Source: Aldehydirespirator sp965116865
Lineage (GTDB): Bacteria > Actinomycetota > Acidimicrobiia > Acidimicrobiales > Aldehydirespiratoraceae
Assembly (NCBI GenBank): GCA_965116865.1
Contig: OZ220727.1
Location: forward strand, 2,046,001 to 2,110,000
DNA: 64,000 nt
Direction: 5' to 3'
Both the position numbers and the translations under genes were made by a program. The notes under the pieces were generated by a model. It was not told the DNA's origin, searched no databases, and saw nothing but the letters and a program-made list of their open reading frames with translations. Positions 8,098-15,782 of the stretch are shown piece by piece; position 1 is the stretch's first letter; each line of letters begins with the position of its first letter.

Positions 8098-8601
8098 TCA
8101 GCGATTGGTGTGCTGGTTGTAGCTGCCGTGAGGCGGACGGCGGTCGCCCCAAGGCTTGGCGATTATCTCGACGCTGCCGCCAGCGGCAGCGATCGCCTCC
8201 GCCGCAGCCGCCGACACGGCGTGGGCCCTCACTTGCACCGCCCGGCTGACCTCGCCCCGGCCCAGCACCTTGACCAGCGCATTCTTGCCGACGAGGCCCC
8301 GCTCACGCAGGGTCTCCGGCGACACCACTTCCAAACCGACCGCCTCGATCGTGTCGAGGTTGACAGGCTGGTACTCCACCCTGAACGGGTTCGTGAATCC
8401 CCTCCACTTGGGGACACGGCGCAGCAGCGGCATCTGGCCGCCCTCGAAGCCGACGGGCACCTTGCTGCGGGACTTCTGGCCCTTCATGCCGCGGCCCGCG
8501 GTCTTGCCTCCGCGGCCAGCGATGCCCCGGGCGACCCGCTTGGACCTCCTGCGGGCCCCTGGCGCGGCCCGCAGATGGTGCAGTTTCGTCTGCTCGGTCA
8601 T
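8098..8601 (-). CDS. rplO: 50S ribosomal protein L15
   Basis: A 167-aa large-subunit protein with the N-terminal LHHLRAAPGARRRSKRVARG, the GRGMKGQKSRSKVPVGFEGG motif and the C-terminal domain ending in a short tail. ATG at 8601 overlaps the rpmD stop by 4 bases (ATGA), implying coupled translation. secY follows about 50 bp later. Confidence 0.96.
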   Translation of the reverse strand: MTEQTKLHHLRAAPGARRRSKRVARGIAGRGGKTAGRGMKGQKSRSKVPVGFEGGQMPLLRRVPKWRGFTNPFRVEYQPVNLDTIEAVGLEVVSPETLRERGLVGKNALVKVLGRGEVSRAVQVRAHAVSAAAAEAIAAAGGSVEIIAKPWGDRRPPHGSYNQHTNR

Positions 8602-8780
8602 CCGTCCACCTCCTCCACGGCAACCAAGTGGGGAACCCGCTGGATCATGCCGCGGATCTCGGGACGGTCGGGCAGAACGTTGCTCCGTCCGATCCGTCCC
8701 AAGCCTAGAGCCCGAAGCGTACCGCGCTGCTTGGGCTTCGAGCCGATCGCCGAACGGACCTGGGTCACCCGCAGGGCCAT
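8598..8780 (-). CDS. rpmD: 50S ribosomal protein L30
   Basis: A 60-aa protein with the L30 pattern: MALRVTQVRSAIGSKPKQRG, LGLGRIGRSNVLPDRPEIRG and IQRVPHLV. ATG at 8780 shares one base with the rpsE stop, and its own stop overlaps rplO by 4 bases. It is usually the least conserved member of the spc operon, but all landmarks are here. Confidence 0.95.
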   Translation of the reverse strand: MALRVTQVRSAIGSKPKQRGTLRALGLGRIGRSNVLPDRPEIRGMIQRVPHLVAVEEVDG

Positions 8781-9364
8781 CACGCCTCCTCGGTCTCGTC
8801 GCTGCTGCGGGCTGCCGCGGCGCGGTCGATCCGGGTGGCCTGGTAGGAGTCCCACAGTCCTTTGGGCAGGAAGTCGTCCGGGTCCAAGCCCCGCAGGCGG
8901 GCGACCTCGTCGGGGCGGCGCAGCGACTGCAGCCCGCTTATGGTGGCCCGGGCCACGTTGATGTGGTTGGGCGAGCCGAGAGACTTGCACAGCACGTCGC
9001 CGATGCCGGCCTCCTCGAGGATGGCCCGGGCCGCGCCGCCCGCAATCACGCCGGTCCCGGGAGCGGCAGGCTTCAGCAGCACACGCCCCGCGCCGGTCGT
9101 GCCGATCACGGGATGCATGATCGTGCTGCCCGCCATCGGGACTTCGAACACGTTCCGCCTGGCCTCCTCGGTGCCCTTCTGGATGGCCAGAGGGACCTCC
9201 TTGGCCTTCCCGTAGCCGAGGCCGACCCGGCCCACGCCGTCGCCGACCACTACCAGCGCGCTGAACGAGAACCGGCGCCCGCCCTTGACCACCTTGGCCA
9301 CCCGGTTGATGTTGATCACCCGCGAATCCCGCAACGGAGGACCGCCTGCACGCTCCTCGGCCAT
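8780..9364 (-). CDS. rpsE: 30S ribosomal protein S5
   Basis: S5 lies at the mRNA entry channel and affects decoding fidelity. The 194-aa protein has the N-terminal RNA-binding domain (VININRVAKVVKGGRRFSF, VGYGKAKEVP-like GLGYGKAKEVPLAIQKG) and the C-terminal domain with GTGVIAGGAARAILEEAGI. ATG at 9364 is preferred to the adjacent TTG. The upstream gap to rplR is filled by a 69-bp array. Confidence 0.96.
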   Translation of the reverse strand: MAEERAGGPPLRDSRVININRVAKVVKGGRRFSFSALVVVGDGVGRVGLGYGKAKEVPLAIQKGTEEARRNVFEVPMAGSTIMHPVIGTTGAGRVLLKPAAPGTGVIAGGAARAILEEAGIGDVLCKSLGSPNHINVARATISGLQSLRRPDEVARLRGLDPDDFLPKGLWDSYQATRIDRAAAARSSDETEEA

Positions 9365-9389
9365 CAAGACTCCAGACCCGGCAGCAGGC

Positions 9390-9664
9390 CAACAGGCTGA
9401 ACGTCAGACAGGCTGAACATCAGAACTCCAATCCGGTGGCGCGGGCCGCGTCGGCAGGACCGTGCCGGCAGCGACGACAGGCTGAACATCAGAACTCCAA
9501 TCCGGTGGCGCGGGCCGCGTCGGCAGGACCGTGCCGACAGCGACGACAGGCTGAACATCAGAACTCCAATCCGGTGGCGCGGGCCGCGTCGGCAGGACCG
9601 TGCCGGCAGCGACGACAGGCTGAACATCAGAACTCCAATCCGGTGGCGCGGGCCGCGTCGGCGA
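9390..9664. repeat. 69-bp tandem array at the rplR 3' end
   Basis: Equivalent positions at 9421, 9490, 9559 and 9628 give a 69-bp unit in about four copies with only one or two substitutions. Each copy contains the last 11 codons and stop of rplR (coding DAARATGLEF and TGA) followed by a 30-bp linker. A shorter partial copy (CAGGCTGAACGTCAGA) lies next to rpsE. The array separates rplR from rpsE. Confidence 0.96.
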
Positions 9665-9992
9665 GCTCGGCCACACGTCCGTGGTACTTGTAGCCGCCCC
9701 GGTCGAAGACCGCGGCGGTGATGCCCGCTTCCATGGCCCGCCGCGCGATCAGCGTCCCCACCGCGCGGGCCGCGGCCACGTTTCCGCCCGGAGCGGAGCG
9801 AAGCTCGGCCTCGAGCGTCGATGCCGACACCAAGGTCGCGCCGGCGAGGTCGTCGATGATCTGGACGGAGATGTGCCGGCTCGACCGGAACACCGAGAGC
9901 CGCGGCCGCTGAGCCGTGCCCCTCACCTTCGTGCGGACGCGCCGGTGGCGGCGGATGCGGCCCTCACGGCGCCTTCTGGCTTGATCGACCAT
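9627..9992 (-). CDS. rplR: 50S ribosomal protein L18
   Basis: L18 binds 5S rRNA in the central protuberance. The 121-aa protein has an Arg-rich N-terminus (RRRREGRIRRHRRVR), the RPRLSVFRSSRHISVQIIDD core and FDRGGYKYHGRVAELADAAR at the end. ATG at 9992 is chosen; TTG at 10001 is possible. Its last codons are the repeated part of the 69-bp array. Confidence 0.95.
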   Translation of the reverse strand: MVDQARRRREGRIRRHRRVRTKVRGTAQRPRLSVFRSSRHISVQIIDDLAGATLVSASTLEAELRSAPGGNVAAARAVGTLIARRAMEAGITAAVFDRGGYKYHGRVAELADAARATGLEF

Positions 9993-9994
9993 AA

Positions 9995-10177
9995 CTACCA
10001 ACCGTCGCTTTCATCCTCGACGCCGGACCGCGACGTCTTGCCGCCCTGCAGGGCTCGGCGCGCGGCCCGCGCCGGCAGGCCCTGCAACCTGGGCACGGCA
10101 CGGCCGGCGCGACGTGGCATGGCTGCTCGGCGCGCGGTCCGCGCCGACAGGCCCTGCAACTGCTCGGTGCCGGCCAT
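9995..10177 (-). repeat. Two 72-bp imperfect copies after rplF, open as a 60-codon frame
   Basis: Between rplF and rplR two imperfect copies of a segment (GCTCGGCGCGCGG start at 10053 and 10125) are spaced exactly 72 bp. On the minus strand the gap is one open frame: ATG at 10177, 3 bases after the rplF stop, to TAG at 9995, just before the rplR ATG. It codes an Arg/Ala/Leu-rich peptide with two LQGLxARxARRA repeats. I see no homology to known proteins; it may only be amplified spacer. Confidence 0.75.
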
Positions 10178-10179
10178 GA

Positions 10180-10722
10180 CTACTTGGCCGCCTTTCCGGC
10201 CTTGCGCTTGACCCGCTCGTCGGCGTAGCGGATGCCCTTGCCCTTGTAGGGCTCGGGCGGGCGCCACTTCCTGATGTCGGCCGCGACCTGGCCGACGAGC
10301 TGCTTGTCGATGCCCTTGACAACAATCTGGGTACGTTGCGGGACCTCGAACTCCACCCCGGCCGGGGCATCGACCCTCACTGTGTGGCTGAAACCCAGGG
10401 ACAGCTCCAGGGAAGTGGGGGTGGACTCCGCGACCCTGTAGCCCACGCCGTGGATCCGCAGCTCCTTGGAGAACCCCTCGGTCACCCCGGTGACCATGTT
10501 CTGCACCAGCGTCCGGCTGAGACCGTGCAGCGACTTGCTCCGAGCGGTGTCGTCGGCGCGCTCCACGTGCAGCACGCCGTCGTCGGCGCGGCGCAGCGTG
10601 ATCGCGTCGGGCAGGTCACGACTCAGCGTGCCCCTGGCGCCGGTCACCACCACCGTCTGACCGTCGACGTCGACCGCGACGCCGCCGGGGACCGCTATCG
10701 GGGAACTCCCCACGCGACTCAT
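10180..10722 (-). CDS. rplF: 50S ribosomal protein L6
   Basis: L6 binds helix 97 of 23S rRNA near the factor-binding site. The 180-aa protein shows the two-fold repeated L6 fold: MSRVGSSPIAVPGGV at the start, HGLSRTLVQNMVTGVTEGF in the middle and the C-terminal RKWRPPEPYKGKGIRYADE signature. It follows rpsH by 8 bp. Confidence 0.97.
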   Translation of the reverse strand: MSRVGSSPIAVPGGVAVDVDGQTVVVTGARGTLSRDLPDAITLRRADDGVLHVERADDTARSKSLHGLSRTLVQNMVTGVTEGFSKELRIHGVGYRVAESTPTSLELSLGFSHTVRVDAPAGVEFEVPQRTQIVVKGIDKQLVGQVAADIRKWRPPEPYKGKGIRYADERVKRKAGKAAK

Positions 10723-10729
10723 AGCGAAC

Positions 10730-11134
10730 TCACCACACGTAGCAGAGGATCTCGCCGCCCATGCGGTTCCTCCTCGCCTCGCGGTCGCTCATCAAGCCCT
10801 TGTTGGTGGACACCACGGCCACACCGAGCCCGCCCTGCACCCGCGGGATCTCGTCGCGTTTGCGGTAGATGCGCAGCCCCGGCTTGGAGATGCGCCGCAG
10901 CCCCCGGATCACGCGGTCGCGCTCGGGGGAGTACTTCATCTCGATCGTCAACGTCCTGCCCGGACGGGACGTGTTGTCCCGCTCGGAGTAGGACGCGATG
11001 TAGCCCTCCCGCTTCAGCACGTCGGCCAGGGCCAGCTTGCGCTTCGACGACGGCATCGAGACCTCGTCGTGCATGGCCACATTGGCGTTGCGGATGCGGG
11101 TCAGCATGTCCGCGATCGGATCTGTCATCGTCAT
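10730..11134 (-). CDS. rpsH: 30S ribosomal protein S8
   Basis: S8 is a primary binder of the 16S central domain and in many bacteria represses the spc operon. The 134-aa protein begins MTMTDPIADMLTRIRNAN and ends with the signature STNKGLMSDREARRNRMGGE then ILCYVW. It lies between rpsN and rplF with 12-bp and 8-bp spacers. Confidence 0.97.
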   Translation of the reverse strand: MTMTDPIADMLTRIRNANVAMHDEVSMPSSKRKLALADVLKREGYIASYSERDNTSRPGRTLTIEMKYSPERDRVIRGLRRISKPGLRIYRKRDEIPRVQGGLGVAVVSTNKGLMSDREARRNRMGGEILCYVW

Positions 11135-11146
11135 CGGCAGATCACC

Positions 11147-11332
11147 TCACCAACTCGCCTTCTTCACACCGGGCAGCTCCCCGGCATGGGCCAGGTCGCG
11201 CAAGCAGATCCGGCACAGGCTGAACTTCCTGTACACGGAGCGGGGCCGGCCGCACACACGGCACCGCGTGTAGGCCCGCACCTTGAATTTCGGAGTGCGT
11301 CGCTGCTTCTCCCTCAGAGCCTTCTTGGCCAT
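11147..11332 (-). CDS. rpsN: 30S ribosomal protein S14, zinc (type Z)
   Basis: A 61-aa S14 of the short zinc-binding class: MAKKALREKQRRTPKF, then CRVCGRP and CRICLRDLA, which supply the four zinc cysteines, and the final GVKKASW. It follows rplE by 3 bp, the usual position in Gram-positive operons. Confidence 0.97.
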   Translation of the reverse strand: MAKKALREKQRRTPKFKVRAYTRCRVCGRPRSVYRKFSLCRICLRDLAHAGELPGVKKASW

Positions 11333-11335
11333 CGC

Positions 11336-11905
11336 TCATTGCCCCTCTCGACGGAACGGAAACCCGAACGCCTCCAGCAGCGCCCGGCCCTCGGCGTCCG
11401 ACTCGGCTGTCGTGACGATCGTGATGTCCATCCCCCGGGTGGCGTCGACCGTGTCGTAGTCGATCTCCGGGAAGATGAGCTGCTCGGTGATACCGAACGT
11501 GTAGTTGCCGCTGCCGTCGAAGGACCGCAGCGACAGGCCGCGGAAGTCGCGGATGCGGGGGATGGCCAGCGTGATGAGCCGGTCGAAGAACTCGTACATG
11601 CGGTCGCTTCGCAGCGTGACCTTGCATCCGACGGCCATCCCGGCCCGCAGCTTGAAGCTGGCCAGCGACCGCTTGGCCCGGGTTATGACCGGCTTCTGGC
11701 CCGAGATCACGGCCAGATCAGCCAGCGCGCCCTCCAGCAGCCTCGCCTGGGTGACGGCGTCACCCACGCCCATGTTGAGGACGATCTTGTCGAGCTTGGG
11801 CGCCATCATCACGTTGGACAGCCCCAATTGCTCCACCAGCGCCGGCTTGATCTCGGCGTCGAACGCGGCACGCAGCCGGGGACGGTAGTCGGTGGCGGCG
11901 CTCAC
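11336..11905 (-). CDS. rplE: 50S ribosomal protein L5
   Basis: L5 binds 5S rRNA and contacts P-site tRNA. The 189-aa protein has LDKIVLNMGVGDA, ISGQKPVITRAKRSLASFKL, the GNYTFGITEQLIFPEIDYD motif and MDITIVTTA near the C-terminus. The start is GTG at 11905, overlapping the rplX stop (GTGA), so translation is coupled. Confidence 0.96.
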   Translation of the reverse strand: MSAATDYRPRLRAAFDAEIKPALVEQLGLSNVMMAPKLDKIVLNMGVGDAVTQARLLEGALADLAVISGQKPVITRAKRSLASFKLRAGMAVGCKVTLRSDRMYEFFDRLITLAIPRIRDFRGLSLRSFDGSGNYTFGITEQLIFPEIDYDTVDATRGMDITIVTTAESDAEGRALLEAFGFPFRREGQ

Positions 11906-12252
11906 AGATCGGCCCCCGTGCGGCGGCAGACCCGGACCTTGGCGCCGTCGGGCGTGAACCGGTAACCCACCCGGGTCGGCTTGCCGTCGGTCGGGCTCAC
12001 CACCGCGACGTTGGACGCGTCGATGGGCATCGCCTTGTGGATGATGCCGCCCTGCTGCACGTTGCGGGTGGGTGCCTGATGGCGCAGGGCGACGTTGACG
12101 CCCTCGACGATCACCTTGCCCTCCGCGACGACGACCCGTTCGACGGTGCCCTCGACACCGGCGTCCTTGCCTGTCAGCACCACGACCCGGTCGCCCTTGA
12201 CGATCTTCATGCCCCGCCGCGGCGGGCGGGAGCGCTTGGAGCGTCCGGCCAT
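11902..12252 (-). CDS. rplX: 50S ribosomal protein L24
   Basis: L24 is an early assembly protein of the large subunit. The 116-aa protein holds a KOW motif (MKIVKGDRVVVLTGKDAGVE) and the QGGIIHKAMPID signature. It has a short basic N-terminal extension (MAGRSKRSRPPRRG) before the usual start; the internal ATG at KIVKG is an alternative. Its ATG directly follows the rplN stop. Confidence 0.95.
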   Translation of the reverse strand: MAGRSKRSRPPRRGMKIVKGDRVVVLTGKDAGVEGTVERVVVAEGKVIVEGVNVALRHQAPTRNVQQGGIIHKAMPIDASNVAVVSPTDGKPTRVGYRFTPDGAKVRVCRRTGADL

Positions 12253-12621
12253 CTACAGCACCTCCGGCGCCAGCGACACGATGCGCATGAACTGCTTGTC
12301 TCTCAGCTCGCGGCCCACCGGCCCGAAGATGCGGGTACCCCGGGGCTGGTGCTGCTCGTTGATCAAGACCGCGGCGTTCTCGTCGAAGCGTATGTAGCTG
12401 CCGTCGACGCGGCGCTTCTCCTTGCGGGTGCGCACCACCACGCAGCGCACCAGGTCGCCCTTGCGGACCTGCGCGCCGGGGATGGCGTCCTTCACGGTCG
12501 CCACGAACACGTCGCCGACCGACGCGTAGCGGCGTTTGGAGCCGCCGAGCACCTTGATGCACAGCACCTCCTTGGCGCCGGAGTTGTCTGCGACCCGCAG
12601 CCGCGACTCCTGCTGGATCAT
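12253..12621 (-). CDS. rplN: 50S ribosomal protein L14
   Basis: A 122-aa protein opening MIQQESRLRVADNSGAKEVL and containing GDVFVATVKDAIPG and the signature RFDENAAVLINEQHQPRGTR. L14 forms an intersubunit bridge. ATG at 12621 fits the family; the longer open frame is a shadow of rpsQ. It is 34 bp from rpsQ. Confidence 0.97.
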   Translation of the reverse strand: MIQQESRLRVADNSGAKEVLCIKVLGGSKRRYASVGDVFVATVKDAIPGAQVRKGDLVRCVVVRTRKEKRRVDGSYIRFDENAAVLINEQHQPRGTRIFGPVGRELRDKQFMRIVSLAPEVL

Positions 12622-12655
12622 CGGGCCCGCTCCCCGATGCCCGGAGCTCGCCGGG

Positions 12656-12928
12656 TCACTTGGCACGCTCCAAGATCTCCACGAGCCGCCAGCGCTTCGT
12701 CTTGGACAGGGGCCGGGTCTCGGCCACCCGCACAAGGTCGCCCACCGCCAGCGTGTTGTCGGAGTCGTGGACAGCGAGGCGGGACCTGCGCTGGACCGTC
12801 TTGCCGTAGCGCGAGTGCCGGACCCGCTCGGTGGCCTCGACGATGGCGGTCTTGTCCATGCGGTCTGAGATCACGACGCCCTCCCGCACCTTGCGGCCGG
12901 GGCGGCGCTTCCCGAAGTCTTCAGCCAT
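12656..12928 (-). CDS. rpsQ: 30S ribosomal protein S17
   Basis: The 90-aa protein contains the OB-fold pattern VREGVVISDRMDKTAIVEAT, HDSDNTLAVGDLVRVAETRPLSK. It overlaps the end of rpmC by 8 bp. The first dozen residues (MAEDFGKRRPGRK) form a basic N-terminal extension. Confidence 0.96.
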   Translation of the reverse strand: MAEDFGKRRPGRKVREGVVISDRMDKTAIVEATERVRHSRYGKTVQRRSRLAVHDSDNTLAVGDLVRVAETRPLSKTKRWRLVEILERAK

Positions 12929-13160
12929 CTTCGTCTCCCCTCGGATGGGCCGTCTCGGCCTCCGCGGCCGCTATCTCGCGGGCCCGCAGCTCGGTGAGCG
13001 CGCGGGCGATGTCGCGGCGCACCTGCTTGAGGCGAGCCGGATTGTCGAGCCGGCCGGTGGCGAACTGGAAGCGCAGATTGAACAGCTCCTCCTGCGCCTC
13101 CGACAAGCGTTCGATCAAGTCGGTATCGCCGAGATTCGTCAATGCCTTGGAGCGGGCCAC
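12921..13160 (-). CDS. rpmC: 50S ribosomal protein L29
   Basis: L29 lies near the tunnel exit where trigger factor docks. The 79-aa protein has the coiled-coil pattern ERLSEAQEELFNLRFQFATG and LKQVRRDIARALTELRARE, with an acidic tail. It starts with GTG (13160-13158) that overlaps the rplP TAG stop. Confidence 0.95.
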   Translation of the reverse strand: MARSKALTNLGDTDLIERLSEAQEELFNLRFQFATGRLDNPARLKQVRRDIARALTELRAREIAAAEAETAHPRGDEDG

Positions 13161-13576
13161 TAGAGCTCCTCCTCACGGGCGACGAAGCGGGCCTTCACGG
13201 GCAGCTTCTGGATGGCCCGATTGATGGCGCCCCGTGCGATGGCCTCGTCATGGTAGGACAGCTCGAACAGAACCCGGCCGGGCCGCACGACCGCCACCCA
13301 GTGCTCGGGATTGCCCTTTCCCGACCCCATCCGCGTCTCCGCCGGCTTCTTGGTCACCGGCTTGTCGGGGAACACGTTGATCCACACCTTGCCGCCCCGC
13401 TTGATGTGGCGGGTCATGGCCACCCGTGCAGCCTCGATCTGGCGCGATGTGAGCCATCCGGGCTCGAGGGCCTGGATGCCGAAATCGCCGTGAATGACCT
13501 CGGTGCGCCCCTTCGACACGCCCTTGGTGCGGCCCCGATGGTGCTTGCGGTGGCGGACCTTGCGCGGCATCAGCAT
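13160..13576 (-). CDS. rplP: 50S ribosomal protein L16
   Basis: L16 organises the A-site region of the large subunit. The 138-aa protein begins MLMPRKVRHRKHHRGRTKG, has TSRQIEAARVAMTRHIKRGG and GSGKGNPEHWVAVVRPGRVL. Start at 13576 (MLMPRK) or 13570 (MPRK) cannot be decided. A 107-bp gap to rpsC is longer than most in this operon. Confidence 0.96.
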   Translation of the reverse strand: MLMPRKVRHRKHHRGRTKGVSKGRTEVIHGDFGIQALEPGWLTSRQIEAARVAMTRHIKRGGKVWINVFPDKPVTKKPAETRMGSGKGNPEHWVAVVRPGRVLFELSYHDEAIARGAINRAIQKLPVKARFVAREEEL

Positions 13577-13683
13577 CGTCGCCGGCCCTCCCGGTCGTCC
13601 TGCGGCGCGCGGACAGGCCCAGCCGCCGACGGCCGCACGGATCTGCGGCTCAGGGTGATGCGTCTGCTCATCGCGTGCCTCTC

Positions 13684-14583
13684 TCAGTCGTCGCCGGGGC
13701 GGAAATGCGGCGTCTCGTGGTGCTCTCGGGTGGAGGCCTCTATAGCGGCCTCCTCGTCGAGCAGCTTCTCGAACTCCGGGTCGGCCTCGCCGATGAGCGG
13801 CGGCGGCTCCTCGTCGGCCGTCTCGTCGCCGGGCTCGCGGCGCCGGGCCGCCGAGGACGACACGATCTTGCGGTGCCGGGCACCGGGGCCCGAGGTCTCG
13901 CCCGCGGCCATGGCGGCCTCCTTCGAGGCCTTGTCCTCCGACAGCGTCTTGTAGGGCAGGATGTCGCCCTTGTAGAGCCATACCTTCACACCGATCCGGC
14001 CGTATGTGGTGCCCGCCTCGCGGAATCCGTAGTCCACGTCGGCCCGCAGGGTGTGGAGCGGCACCCGGCCCTCGCGATACCACTCGGTACGGGCCATCTC
14101 CGAGCCGCCCAGCCGGCCCGAACACTGCACCCGAATCCCCAGGGCGCCTGCCCGCTGGGCATTCTGCACGGCCCGCTTCATCGCCCGGCGGAACGCCACC
14201 CGGCCGGCGAGCTGGTCGGCGACTCCCTGAGCGATCAGAGCGGCATCGAGCTCGGGCTGCTTGATCTCCTGGATGTTGAGCTGCACGCGAGGGTTGCCGC
14301 TGATACCGGTGAGGCCGGCCCTCAGCCGATCGGCCTCGGCGCCGCGGCGGCCGATCACAATACCGGGCCGCGCGGTGTGTACGTCGACGCGCAGACGGTC
14401 GCGGGTGCGCTCCACCTCCACGCGGCTGATGGCTGCGTGGGGAAGCTCGGTCATCAGGTAGTCGCGGATCCTCCAGTCCTCGACGACGTTGTCGGCATAG
14501 TCCTTGCGGTCGGCGAACCAGCGGCTCTTCCATTCCGTGGTGACACCCAACCGGAACCCGTAGGGGTTGACCTTCTGACCCAT
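13684..14583 (-). CDS. rpsC: 30S ribosomal protein S3
   Basis: S3 forms part of the mRNA entry pore. The 299-aa protein has MGQKVNPYGFRLGVTTEWKS, the KH domain GIVIGRRGAEADRLR, and the S3 C-domain with GRVPLHTLRADVDYGFREA. The C-terminus is extended by about 80 residues rich in Glu, Arg and Ala beyond the standard fold, ending HFRPGDD. Its ATG touches the rplV stop. Confidence 0.97.
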   Translation of the reverse strand: MGQKVNPYGFRLGVTTEWKSRWFADRKDYADNVVEDWRIRDYLMTELPHAAISRVEVERTRDRLRVDVHTARPGIVIGRRGAEADRLRAGLTGISGNPRVQLNIQEIKQPELDAALIAQGVADQLAGRVAFRRAMKRAVQNAQRAGALGIRVQCSGRLGGSEMARTEWYREGRVPLHTLRADVDYGFREAGTTYGRIGVKVWLYKGDILPYKTLSEDKASKEAAMAAGETSGPGARHRKIVSSSAARRREPGDETADEEPPPLIGEADPEFEKLLDEEAAIEASTREHHETPHFRPGDD

Positions 14584-15500
14584 CAGCCGCTCCCCTCAGT
14601 CTTGCCGGACTCTTCGACATCAGCCGCGCCGACAGCATCGCCGGACCCATCGACATCAGCCGCGCCGACAGCATCGCCGGACCCATCGACATCAGCCGCG
14701 CCGACAGCATCGCCGGACCCATCGACATCAGCCGCGCCGACAGCATCGCCGGACCCATCGACATCAGCCGCGCCGACAGCATCGCCGGACCCATCGACAT
14801 CAGCCGCGCCGACAGCATCGCCGGACCCATCGACATCAGCCGCGCCGACAGCATCGCCGGACCCATCGACATCAGCCGCGCCGGCAGCATCGGTCGGTCC
14901 CGGCTCGTCGACCGCGGCGGCCGACGAAGCCTCGGCGGCCTCGATCACGGCGGCCGCCTGCGCCTCTGCGGCCGCCCCGGCATGCTCGCCGGAGGCATGC
15001 TCGGCCTGCTCAGCCTGCTCGCCGTCTGCGGATGCCTCCGGCCGGGCCGCGACGCGCGACCGGGCCACCCGGCGACGACGGGCCTCCGTTGCGCCGCCCC
15101 GCCGCGACTGCCTGGCCCGGGCCTCCTCAAGCCTCTCGTGGTCGTAGCGGCTCACGATCACCGTGATGTGGCATGTGCGCTTGCGGATGCGGGTCGCCCT
15201 GCCCCGAGCCCGGGGCCGCCAGCGCTTGAGGGTCGGCCCCTCGTCGGCGTAACAGGCCGACACGTACAGTTCGTCGGCGTCGAGGCCGTCGTTGTGCTCG
15301 GCATTGGCCAGAGCCGAGTCCAAGACTTTGCCTATCGGCCGGGCCGCGCCGCGCTCGGACAAGGCCAGGATGTCCCTGGCGTCGGCGCAGCTCTCGCCCC
15401 GTATGAGGTCGAGCACCTCGCGGGCCTTGTACGCGGAGGTGCGCACGTAGGAGGCCCGAGCCCGGGTGCCGGGCCGCTCGTTCGTCTTGGCTCCGGCCAT
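14583..15500 (-). CDS. rplV: 50S ribosomal protein L22 with long repetitive tail
   Basis: L22 lines the peptide tunnel with its beta-hairpin. Residues 1-115 match the family (RASYVRTSAYKAREVLDLIR, DADELYVSACYADEGPTLKR, RATRIRKRTCHITVIVS). The protein then continues for about 190 residues: a basic stretch, an Ala/Glu-rich region and eight copies of a 12-residue unit (GAADVDGSGDAV), ending EESGKTEGSG. Standard L22 is about 115 aa, so the tail more than doubles it. ATG at 15500 shares a base with the rpsS stop. Confidence 0.95.
   Translation of the reverse strand: MAGAKTNERPGTRARASYVRTSAYKAREVLDLIRGESCADARDILALSERGAARPIGKVLDSALANAEHNDGLDADELYVSACYADEGPTLKRWRPRARGRATRIRKRTCHITVIVSRYDHERLEEARARQSRRGGATEARRRRVARSRVAARPEASADGEQAEQAEHASGEHAGAAAEAQAAAVIEAAEASSAAAVDEPGPTDAAGAADVDGSGDAVGAADVDGSGDAVGAADVDGSGDAVGAADVDGSGDAVGAADVDGSGDAVGAADVDGSGDAVGAADVDGSGDAVGAADVEESGKTEGSG
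14603..14893 (-). repeat. 36-bp in-frame tandem array in rplV
   Basis: Eight nearly identical 36-bp units (e.g. equivalent positions at 14645 and 14681) code a 12-residue acidic repeat in the L22 tail. The unit is half of the 72-bp unit seen elsewhere. The array ends about 20 bp before the rplV stop. Confidence 0.96.
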
Positions 15501-15778
15501 CAGCGACGAGCTCCCCGCTCCTGCCCGGCGTGGAACCGGAACGTTCGGGTGGGCGCGAACTCGCCCAGCTTGTGGCCCACCATCGACTCGGTGATGTAGA
15601 CCGGCACATGCTTGCGGCCGTCGTGCACTGCCAACGTGTGGCCCACCATGTCGGGGATGATGGTGGACCGGCGCGACCACGTCTTGACGACCCTCTTCTC
15701 GTTGCGCTCGTTGAGCTCGTCGATCTTGCGCAGCAGGTGGTCGTCCACGAAGGGACCCTTCTTGAGACTGCGAGGCAT
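15500..15778 (-). CDS. rpsS: 30S ribosomal protein S19
   Basis: A 92-aa small-subunit head protein: MPRSLKKGPFVDDHLLRKID, TWSRRSTIIPDMVGHTLAVH and VGHKLGEFAPTRTFRFH. It begins 4 bp after rplB and ends overlapping rplV by one base. Confidence 0.97.
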   Translation of the reverse strand: MPRSLKKGPFVDDHLLRKIDELNERNEKRVVKTWSRRSTIIPDMVGHTLAVHDGRKHVPVYITESMVGHKLGEFAPTRTFRFHAGQERGARR

Positions 15779-15782
15779 GGCT

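Noticed and set aside
6385..8961. 858-codon plus-strand frame opposite secY and rplO
   Set aside because: It is the antisense shadow of conserved genes in GC-rich DNA; composition (His, Asp and Gln rich) fits a mirror frame and no family is recognisable.
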